Notes under the pieces: generated by a model
What the model was told of the DNA's origin: nothing
What the model saw: only the letters and a program-made list of their open reading frames with translations
The model's database searches: none
Assembly (NCBI RefSeq): GCF_018474025.1
Contig: NZ_JAHCTA010000004.1
Location: forward strand, 1-64,000
DNA length: 64,000 nt
Origin: Alteromonas oceanisediminis
Lineage (GTDB): Bacteria > Pseudomonadota > Gammaproteobacteria > Enterobacterales > Alteromonadaceae
Direction of reading: 5' to 3'
In this document: positions 8,232 through 15,313 of the stretch, in pieces
Numbering within the stretch: position 1 is the stretch's first letter
Layout: every line of letters starts with the position of its first letter
Position numbers and translations under genes: made by a program

Positions 8232-9194
8232 TTACGAGTCATTGTATTCGCAGAATCCACGGCTTGATATTGAAGATGTGGGCAAAAATAAACCGCTTCC
8301 AGTAGTGACAAGAAGCGTCTTCCCCTCTGGTCCACCGTGAGCAGCATTAGTGACTTTGGGAGCGATGAAAATCCGACCAATTTCATCACCTCTATTGTTG
8401 AGTACGATTAAGTTGCCAGTATTATGACTGGCAACTAATACATTGCCTTCACAGTCTATGGCCATCCCATCCGGGGATTCTATTGTCGCAAACACCCTCT
8501 TTTCTTCTAGTCGACCATGCTCGTCGATTCGATACTTCCATACTGTGTTTCCAGCGTCGCCAACGTATAAGAACTGTTCATCGACACTTAACACAATACC
8601 TTTTGGATTTTTGTGTGCTTTTGAGAGCGTTACCTGCTGCCCATTTGGCTGCAGCAAATAAACGCCTGTAAAGGGTTTAGAACGTTCTCTGCGGCCTAGT
8701 TGCCAATTGGGGTCAGTAAAATAAATGGCGCCAGTTCGATTAAGCACTAAATCGTTCGGCGAATTTAACTTGATGCTGGTTAAATTGACTATCTCACCCG
8801 TCTCAACATTGAGTTTAGAAATGGTTTGAGTTGCATGATTTGCAACAATCAGCCAATCATTGAGTGAATATAGACCATTAGAACCGGAGTCAGATTTGAC
8901 TAGTTTGACACCTTGAGAAGCGGAATAAGAATAAATATTTGATAGCGGCCCATTTGACTGATCGGTACTAAGATCCATCTCTGAAAAATAAAATATACAT
9001 TTTTTATGCGACCAAGTTGCTCCTTCTCAAAATTTCAATTTATCTGTTATCAACTCTAACGAAGCTTTTTTAAAATACGCGTGGTTATGCTGGCTACTTT
9101 CCAGTAAATGGTCAGCCAATACACACTGAGATTTTGTCAACGCAGAAGTTATTGTGATAACCACTACTTTGATTAAGTTCTTGATTAATACCAT
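8232..9194 (-). pseudogene. Exported SMP-30/gluconolactonase-family protein interrupted by an in-frame TGA
   Basis: An ATG at 9194 opens a frame with a signal peptide (MVLIKNLIKVVVITITSALT... VLAD) and the family's first strand ending 'ITDKLKF'. TGA at 9029-9027 (codon 56) breaks it, and the same frame continues 'EGATWSHKKCIFYFSEMD', which is the conserved EGPxW...LYFSD metal-binding start of SMP-30 lactonases. The rest (ANH, SPND, FTDP, SPDGMA) is intact to 8232. An ATG at 8978 could reinitiate, but the 248-aa product would lack both export signal and the metal-ligand Glu. The ancestral enzyme was probably a periplasmic aldonolactonase for oxidised xylose or a related sugar. Its start faces the GH10 gene across operator site 3. 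Confidence 0.8.
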
Positions 9195-9248
9195 GTGGAA
9201 CTTTTCACTTTATCGAAATCGTTAACTTGATGTAAATACAATAACTAG

Positions 9249-9269
9249 ATATAGTCACGCTGACAATAA
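9249..9269. promoter_or_regulatory. Candidate xylan-regulon operator, site 3
   Basis: ATATAGTCA-CGC-TGACAATAA, 8 of 9 matches in each arm to the consensus of the four sites. It lies in the 93-bp divergent region between the SMP-30 frame (start 9194) and the GH10 gene (start 9288), so one site could control both. Confidence 0.65.
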
Positions 9270-9287
9270 AGAGATATACGGGCCACT

Positions 9288-10424
9288 ATGTCTATCATGC
9301 ATCGCTTAATCTTTTCGTTGCTAGTGATAACATCACCAGTGTCTTCTGAAGAGCTATTTCTGAAAGACGCCTTCTCGACCAAATTCAAATTTGGTTTTGC
9401 CGTTAATGATGCGATTGTTGCGAACGAACGTCCAGAACTCACAGATATAGTGTTAAGACACGCCAATACGATCACGCTGGAAAATTCAATGAAAGCTGAG
9501 GTCATAAGTCCAGCTCCTGGAATATTCAATTTCGCGCCCGGCGACGCCTTTGTTCAGTTTGGTAAAGACAACAACATGTTTGTTATTGGTCATACTCTTG
9601 TTTGGCATAATCAAACACCACCTTGGTTTTTTAATGATGAAAACGGCGAGCCCAATAGTTCGGCGGAACAATTAAGCATAATGGATGGGTATATAAAGCG
9701 GGTTGCAGGGCACTATGCGGGCAAAGTGGATGCGTGGGACGTGGTGAATGAGATAATTGATGACGATGGAAATTATCGAGAGACTATTTGGGTCGACCGT
9801 TTGGGGAGCGGTGAAGCAGTCGTAAGAGCAGCCTTTTCTCTTGCAGAAATCTATTTGCCTGATACCGAGCTCTACTACAATGACTTCAACGCATGGCGTC
9901 CTGAAAAGCGAGACGGTATTATTCGCATGATTAAAATGCTCCAAAAAAACAATATCCGCATAGACGGTATCGGGATCCAAGGTCACTGGGGCCTTAATTA
10001 TCCTGATCTTGCCTTAATAGATGAAGCAATCGATTTATATGCTGATCTTGGCATAAAAGTTATGATCACTGAGTTGGATATCGATGTCTTACCCATTACA
10101 AAAGAAGGACAAATAATTGGCCAAGGCCTGATGGACTCACGGTTTGAATTACCAGAATTTGAAAGAGCGTTAGATCCCTATAAGAACGGATTGCCTGAAG
10201 AGGTACAACAAGCGCTCACGGCACGATATGGTGAGCTGTTTGAGCTGTTTATTGAAAAACAAGACAAATTGGATCGAGTTACGCTGTGGGGTGTTGACGA
10301 CAGTATGTCATGGAAAAACACCTACCCTATCCCCAACCGCGTCAATTACCCCTTACTTTGGAATAGAGATTTAACGCCAAAAGAAGCAGTGTCTAGAATT
10401 GCAGAACTTTCGAATAAAGAATAA
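9288..10424 (+). CDS. GH10 endo-1,4-beta-xylanase (second copy)
   Basis: 378 aa with a short signal peptide (MHRLIFSLLVITSPVSSEE); ATGs at 9288 and 9297 are both possible starts. Catalytic motifs are 'WDVVNEII' with acid/base Glu155 and 'ITELDID' with nucleophile Glu262, along with 'GHTLVWHNQTP' and 'YYNDFNA'. It is clearly divergent from the GH10 enzyme at 1852-2994, lacking the lipoprotein-like Cys, so the two probably act in different compartments: this one soluble in periplasm or medium. It is followed after 39 bp by the exported gene at 10464 and preceded by operator site 3. Confidence 0.95.
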   Translation: MSIMHRLIFSLLVITSPVSSEELFLKDAFSTKFKFGFAVNDAIVANERPELTDIVLRHANTITLENSMKAEVISPAPGIFNFAPGDAFVQFGKDNNMFVIGHTLVWHNQTPPWFFNDENGEPNSSAEQLSIMDGYIKRVAGHYAGKVDAWDVVNEIIDDDGNYRETIWVDRLGSGEAVVRAAFSLAEIYLPDTELYYNDFNAWRPEKRDGIIRMIKMLQKNNIRIDGIGIQGHWGLNYPDLALIDEAIDLYADLGIKVMITELDIDVLPITKEGQIIGQGLMDSRFELPEFERALDPYKNGLPEEVQQALTARYGELFELFIEKQDKLDRVTLWGVDDSMSWKNTYPIPNRVNYPLLWNRDLTPKEAVSRIAELSNKE

Positions 10425-10463
10425 AGGTCTAAACGCACTTCTTATTGCCAGAGCGAACATAGA

Positions 10464-11684
10464 ATGAAAACTTCACAGCTAAAGTCAGTACTCTTTTTTG
10501 TCGTATTTCTTTCTCAACTAATATCGCCCTCTGTATTATTTGCAAAAAACCAAAGCTTGAAGTTACAACGCTTTTCAGTCTTGTACGTTTATGGTGATGT
10601 GTCTGCCAAAGGTAATATTCCATCTGGCCCCAGTGAAGCATTTGAACCTATGAGACTGAGCGACTCTGGCCCCTTAGGTTTATCGATTTTTAAACAATAC
10701 ATAGAAGAAATCGGTGCTGAAATTATTGAAATGTACGACGCGTCTTTTACGTTGGATACTAATTTTCTCTCTGACTTTGACGTAATAATTCTTGCCTCAA
10801 ATCAAAGGCGCTTTGCTTCAGCAGAAGCAAAAGCTGTTGAAAATTGGGTGCGCAATGGTGGTGGGCTAATCGTTTGGTCAGACAGCGCATTTGGCGGTCA
10901 TTGGAAATATGTCGGTGTGGAGAACGAATCAGGACGACTCAGCGATAATGATATTTCCGAACAATTTGGAATGTACTTCTTAACGGACAATGGTGCAGGA
11001 AATTACCTTGTAACCAACTTTACACAGGAGCACTTTCTAAATAATTTTAACGCAAAGGGAGGCGTACGAATTCGAGGTGAAGGCATTAGCCTTGTACGAA
11101 CGTCACCACCAGCAATAATACTCGCAATGCTTGAAAATGGTGGTTTGAATGGAAAGATCAGAGTAAATGAAATTGATGCTCCTTATCAAAAAGATAGAGA
11201 CAGTGTTCTTTCGATCCTTGAATACCATCAAGGCCGCGTAATAGGGTTATTTGACAGAAATATGTTTTGGAACGGCGGTGCAGGAACACGTATCACTCAT
11301 GTAGATCATATCGAGTTTTCTCAACGTTTAATTTTGTGGGCAGCAAATAAAGAAAACCTTGATATAGCTCTTTTTACTGATGACAAATCACAATCCTTCA
11401 AACACAACGTCCCGCCCTCGGTCGTTCCTTCTTACGACAGCATAGTTGATCGCAATGAAGCCGTTTTACGTGCAAAAATAAATTATGATGGGGTTCCAAA
11501 TCCTTTTCCAGAAGTGGAGTGGTCGCTGTTAGATGGTCCCTTTGATGTAAAGTTTGATAATGACAACAGATTTACATCGGAGGTTTATGTCACCTTTGGC
11601 GGACCAGGGAAATACACGTTCACTGTGACAGTCAACGACGGCGATTTAGAGGTTGTTGAATACCTTGATGTCAGTGTTGATTGA
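10464..11684 (+). CDS. Exported ThuA/class-I amidotransferase-fold protein with C-terminal Ig/PKD-like domain
   Basis: 406 aa. A signal peptide ends near LFAKNQ. Residues about 35-290 resemble the flavodoxin-like fold of ThuA/DUF4350-type proteins: 'FSVLYVYGDV', 'FDVIILASNQRRFASAEA', 'VENWVRNGGGLIVWSD', 'GRVIGLFDRNMFWNGG'. I cannot see a nucleophile-elbow Cys triad, so catalysis is uncertain. The C-terminal ~80 residues ('AKINYDGVPNPFPEVEWS', 'GKYTFTVTVNDGDLEV') match a PKD/cadherin-like Ig fold. It is probably co-transcribed with the GH10 gene. I infer a role in xylan decoration removal or substrate binding; no function is established. Confidence 0.6.
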   Translation: MKTSQLKSVLFFVVFLSQLISPSVLFAKNQSLKLQRFSVLYVYGDVSAKGNIPSGPSEAFEPMRLSDSGPLGLSIFKQYIEEIGAEIIEMYDASFTLDTNFLSDFDVIILASNQRRFASAEAKAVENWVRNGGGLIVWSDSAFGGHWKYVGVENESGRLSDNDISEQFGMYFLTDNGAGNYLVTNFTQEHFLNNFNAKGGVRIRGEGISLVRTSPPAIILAMLENGGLNGKIRVNEIDAPYQKDRDSVLSILEYHQGRVIGLFDRNMFWNGGAGTRITHVDHIEFSQRLILWAANKENLDIALFTDDKSQSFKHNVPPSVVPSYDSIVDRNEAVLRAKINYDGVPNPFPEVEWSLLDGPFDVKFDNDNRFTSEVYVTFGGPGKYTFTVTVNDGDLEVVEYLDVSVD

Positions 11685-11708
11685 CACCGATTTATACAGT
11701 TCAACAGC

Positions 11709-12674
11709 TTAAAAGCTTCTGTGTTTACTCAGATTATTCAACAATGGGACCAGAGTATAATCAATATGGCCCTTGAATGTTGAACCGGGTAGCAATAGCC
11801 CATAATTGGGGTAATAATTTGGTGCATTGGCCCCAAAATGAGGTTCAATACATACTCCCTCGTTTGGTTTAAACGGCTTGGTTAAATTACAACCCGCATA
11901 ATACTGGGCTGCAGGATAACTTGACACTACAAACAGAGACAAGTCCCTGTTTTTACTATACAGAACAGTTTGCTGGCTTCCTCTTCTGAATAAGAAATTA
12001 TGATCTAAATTGCGAAAAGCACAGTTTTCGGAGAGCAATGTTGGCGTATCAAAGTTATATTGAGTCGCTTTAACATCCGCTTGCCGTTCCATTGAAACAT
12101 CAAATAAATCCGAATGTTGCGTATGAGTTGCATTGGATTCAAGCCATTGTTCCAGACCTGAACACTGTGACTGAGTGCTATTTAAATTGAAATAACAATG
12201 GCTCGTGGGGCCAGCGATGGTTGCTCTTAAAGCATTGACTTCAAATTTTAATCGCAACAGAGCGTCGTGTAGTTCATAGTCTATTTTCAATTCTATCGGT
12301 CCGGGGTAACCATTCCACCCGTCTTCTATTGAAAGTTCTAACCGGATTTTATTATCTTCAAAGTCAACGACATTCCACTTTTTCTTGTCAAGAGCGTTAG
12401 GACCACCATGAAGATGATTAAGTCTGTCGTTCAACGTAAGTTGGGCAATCAACTTTTGATCTTTTTGGACTCTACCCTGTTTGATTCTATTGGCATACGG
12501 GCCAACAAATGCCCCAAGATAAAAGGGATCATCTAAGTAGTCTTCTAGTTTTTTATAAGACAAAATTATCGGTCTTATCTCATCCCCTAGATTCACTTTC
12601 CAATCAATGATTCTTGCGCCAAAGTCAGTTAGTGTTATTTCCATGGCTCTTGATTTGAGCGTGTAGGTTTTCAA
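11709..12674 (-). CDS. galM: Aldose 1-epimerase (mutarotase)
   Basis: 321 aa, no signal peptide. Motifs include 'EITLTDFGARIIDWKV', 'GAFVGPYANRIKQG', 'LHGGPNALDKKKW', 'SHCYFNL' (catalytic His) and 'GVCIEPHFGANAPNYY' (catalytic Glu). It interconverts alpha and beta anomers of free sugars, here probably xylose released by GH43. The start is TTG at 12674, with GAGG 10 nt upstream; starting there keeps the usual first strand. It converges on the 10464 gene. Its promoter region holds operator site 4, so it appears to belong to the xylan regulon. Confidence 0.88.
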   Translation of the reverse strand: MKTYTLKSRAMEITLTDFGARIIDWKVNLGDEIRPIILSYKKLEDYLDDPFYLGAFVGPYANRIKQGRVQKDQKLIAQLTLNDRLNHLHGGPNALDKKKWNVVDFEDNKIRLELSIEDGWNGYPGPIELKIDYELHDALLRLKFEVNALRATIAGPTSHCYFNLNSTQSQCSGLEQWLESNATHTQHSDLFDVSMERQADVKATQYNFDTPTLLSENCAFRNLDHNFLFRRGSQQTVLYSKNRDLSLFVVSSYPAAQYYAGCNLTKPFKPNEGVCIEPHFGANAPNYYPNYGLLLPGSTFKGHIDYTLVPLLNNLSKHRSF

Positions 12675-12704
12675 GTCCTAAGTGCCTCTACCTGAATACA
12701 GTTT

Positions 12705-13310
12705 TTGCTTAGGCTATCACCTTATGGTCTTATTGACCATATTAAAATTAAAGAAGAATTAAGCACTTCTTTAAAAAAACAGAACCCATGTTTGAAATCG
12801 ATTGTTTTCAAATCTCTTCCGGTCGCATTGAGCCAAAAAGAAGCCAAGATAGCAAAACGATTAACCAAAGCTAATATGCCAGTGTTGAAAAAACTCAACA
12901 GGTTGTATGCCTTGATGGATGATTTATCTGCACATGTTGAGAAGTTTACGCCCTGTACTAAAGGCTGTAACCACTGCTGCACTTATCCAGTCACGGTGTC
13001 TGAGATTGAAATACAGAATATTGAAAACAGTTCTGGGATAAAAAGAAAATCAATAATACTGAAACAAGAATGCAGTAAATTCACACCATGTCCGTTTCTT
13101 AAAGATGGTGCCTGCTCTATTTATGATGCTCGGCCTTTTGTTTGTAGGAGGCACGTAACGATGACTGAAACGAATGTATGGTGTAAACCTGACAATGCTT
13201 TTGAATATTCTTTTCCTCTACTCTCCTTTACTGAAATAAACAAGTCTTATGATTTGATTAGAGTTGAGAGTGGTCGACTTTCATTGGTGGACATTAGAGA
13301 TGTGTTTTGA
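12705..13310 (+). CDS. YkgJ-family Cys-cluster (zinc/iron-chelating) protein
   Basis: Up to 201 aa. The centre has 'CTKGCNHCCTYPVTVSEIE' and 'CPFLKDGACSIYDARPFVCRRH', the Cys spacing of the YkgJ/UPF0153 family, thought to bind a metal or Fe-S cluster; biological role unknown. Start is uncertain: TTG at 12705 opens the frame, but there is no ribosome site, and operator site 4 (12722-12742) would fall inside the coding region. A start downstream, for instance ATG at 12876, would leave the operator intergenic but shorten the protein. It diverges from galM. Confidence 0.7.
   Translation: MLRLSPYGLIDHIKIKEELSTSLKKQNPCLKSIVFKSLPVALSQKEAKIAKRLTKANMPVLKKLNRLYALMDDLSAHVEKFTPCTKGCNHCCTYPVTVSEIEIQNIENSSGIKRKSIILKQECSKFTPCPFLKDGACSIYDARPFVCRRHVTMTETNVWCKPDNAFEYSFPLLSFTEINKSYDLIRVESGRLSLVDIRDVF
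12722..12742. promoter_or_regulatory. Candidate xylan-regulon operator, site 4
   Basis: TTATGGTCT-TAT-TGACCATAT. It is nearly self-complementary (TATGGTC/GACCATA) and matches the consensus at 7 of 9 positions in each arm. It lies 48-68 bp upstream of the galM start. It is the most divergent of the four sites. Confidence 0.5.
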
Positions 13311-13547
13311 CGTCTCGAAAACATTCATTTATGAGTAACGCGTGATGATTGGTAATAATTCTTATTCGCTGTGCGTGAATTTTGAGTTTTGTTTAGAAAA
13401 AGCCTATGTACAGAGCTCTGATTAAATTCAACAATTCAGCAACAATCTGAAGTGTAATGCCTTCAGAATAAAGATTACCATTTATGTGATTTCGTTTTCT
13501 TTCAGACCACAATGTTAAACAAAGTTTCGTTAACTTAGGTGAGCGGA

Positions 13548-14195
13548 TCAATCTGTCGGCAAATCAAATAATAAGGTCATGCAGGTTTCGACATGTGTGT
13601 CGATTACCTCTTGTTGCATAGCACTTTTACCCGTCATCAACGCAAACTCAGGTGCTAAGACAAAGGGAGCCCCCACCGCTGACGCTAAGATGTATTTGGC
13701 ATGGATAACGTCGACACGTTTAAAAATTCCCGCCGCTTGCGCTTGACGAATAATATCCATGATCATGTCGCTTTGACGGCGCTGATGGGTGTCGACTAAC
13801 CACGTTAAGCGATCACTTGGTAATGTCCCTTCAATAAACAATAATCGCATGTATTCTGGTGCCTCAGCGGTTGACTGAATATATCCTTTTAGTAGCGCTC
13901 GAATATAATCTGCCCCACTCAATTCATTGATCTGGTTAAACATCTTAGCTAGGGCTTTGTCTAATTTTTCAAACACATTATTCACGCACTCTTTCCATAA
14001 CTCCTCTTTGTTTTTGAAGTGATAGACAATAAGAGGCACTTTGATCCCCGAGTCACTTGCGACATCAGCTAATGAGGTGCCTTGATAGCCTACCGAAAAA
14101 AAGTGTTTTTCGGCTGACTTCATAATCGCGGCGCGAGTCTGTAATTTTAGTTCTGCCCGTGTGAGCACTTTATCTCGTTCATTAGGCCTCAACAT
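13548..14195 (-). CDS. TetR/AcrR-family transcriptional regulator
   Basis: 215 aa from ATG 14195. Residues about 20-70 form the TetR helix-turn-helix ('HFFSVGYQGTSLADVASDSG', 'VYHFKNKEELW'). The C-terminal ligand domain resembles CerR/YbiH-like members ('YMRLLFIEGTLPSDRL'). It faces the hydroxylase gene at 14338 across a 142-bp region holding an inverted repeat at 14233-14256. It probably represses both itself and the hydroxylase-TonB receptor pair until a lipid-like ligand binds. Ligand unknown. Confidence 0.9.
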   Translation of the reverse strand: MLRPNERDKVLTRAELKLQTRAAIMKSAEKHFFSVGYQGTSLADVASDSGIKVPLIVYHFKNKEELWKECVNNVFEKLDKALAKMFNQINELSGADYIRALLKGYIQSTAEAPEYMRLLFIEGTLPSDRLTWLVDTHQRRQSDMIMDIIRQAQAAGIFKRVDVIHAKYILASAVGAPFVLAPEFALMTGKSAMQQEVIDTHVETCMTLLFDLPTD

Positions 14196-14232
14196 CAAAC
14201 TAAAGCTTCCTTTAAATTTTCATACAGCTTTT

Positions 14233-14256
14233 CATTGACAAACCAGTCAGTCAATG
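14233..14256. promoter_or_regulatory. Candidate TetR operator
   Basis: Inverted repeat CATTGAC-N10-GTCAATG, with an inner TGAC...GTCA pair, in the divergent region between the TetR gene and the hydroxylase gene. Arms, size and place are typical of TetR-family autoregulatory operators. Confidence 0.6.
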
Positions 14257-14337
14257 GAAAGCTTACATTAAATTCACCATTTGTTAACAAGTCGCAATTG
14301 GCAAACTGAATTCCTAGACATCCTAACGGAGTTTTCC

Positions 14338-15255
14338 ATGAAAGAGCAATTAGAGAAATGGGGGCACATTGTTTATGCTTCGGCAGAATCAGGTCAATTG
14401 TTCACGGTACTTCTTATTGCTTATCTGATTATGATTGCGGTAGAGCGGATGTTGTATATATGGCTTCGTCCAAATCAATACAACAATAAAGATGGTCTCT
14501 ACAGTATGGGGGTGTCGACAATCACCGCAATCGCTGAGGCGATCATTTTTGGTGCTCTATACATCGCTATCTACCTGTTTGTCTATGAGAACTTCAGACT
14601 TTTCACAATGCCTAACGTTTGGTGGGCTTGGGTAGCTATATTTCTGCTTCACGACTTTGCGTATTACGTCGACCATTATATTAGTCACCGAGTAGGTTTT
14701 TTTTGGGCATTCCATCATGTTCATCATTCTTCAAATGAAATTAACATAACAACCGCAGCACGCGGGTTTTTTTTGGGACAACTTGCGCAACCAGCATATT
14801 TGCTTCTACCACTGCTGGGGGTCGATTTAATCCAACTGGCGATAGTTGCGACCTTAAAAAATGTGTGGGGTATTTTCAATCATACCCGCTTAGTCACTAA
14901 GATGGGGTGGCTAGAAAGGTTTTTATGCACACCCTCAGTGCACCGAGTGCATCACGGCACGCAGCGAAAATACATCGATAAAAACTATGGGCAAGTGTTG
15001 TCACTTTGGGACAAGTTGTTTGGTACTTTCCAAGAAGAAGAGGAAGAACCTCGTTACGGGCTGGTTACGCCACTAAAGACCTATAATCCCTTTAAGGCGC
15101 ATGTTGCAGGCGTCAGTGGTCTTTATCAAAAGATGCGCTTAGCTCCAACATTTACGGATAAACTCAAATACTTGTACAAACCGCCGGGCTGGGATCACAT
15201 TACACAAAGAGAACTTGGGAAACATCGCCCAAGTGCTGATGACGTAAAAACATAA
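14338..15255 (+). CDS. Sterol desaturase / fatty acid hydroxylase superfamily membrane enzyme
   Basis: 305 aa from ATG 14338, chosen because CGGAG lies 7 nt upstream; an upstream TTG at 14281 has none. Three or four transmembrane segments precede the His clusters of the di-iron superfamily: 'HDFAYYVDHYISHR', 'HHVHHSS', and 'HRVHHGT'. Members hydroxylate or desaturate sterols, fatty acids, carotenoids or cleave alkylglycerol ethers (AGMO-like), in the membrane. Substrate cannot be read from sequence. It is followed after 58 bp by a TonB receptor and controlled by a divergent TetR gene, which suggests uptake and oxidation of a hydrophobic compound. Confidence 0.9.
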   Translation: MKEQLEKWGHIVYASAESGQLFTVLLIAYLIMIAVERMLYIWLRPNQYNNKDGLYSMGVSTITAIAEAIIFGALYIAIYLFVYENFRLFTMPNVWWAWVAIFLLHDFAYYVDHYISHRVGFFWAFHHVHHSSNEINITTAARGFFLGQLAQPAYLLLPLLGVDLIQLAIVATLKNVWGIFNHTRLVTKMGWLERFLCTPSVHRVHHGTQRKYIDKNYGQVLSLWDKLFGTFQEEEEEPRYGLVTPLKTYNPFKAHVAGVSGLYQKMRLAPTFTDKLKYLYKPPGWDHITQRELGKHRPSADDVKT

Positions 15256-15313
15256 ACCATTAAAGCATCTGAATAATTATAAACTAACCAGCAGAAAAAA
15301 GGCAGAATCGCAC

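Noticed and set aside
9027-9029. The SMP-30 TGA as a selenocysteine codon.
   Set aside because: The position is not a Cys in the family and no downstream hairpin typical of Sec insertion is evident. A nonsense mutation or base-call error is simpler.
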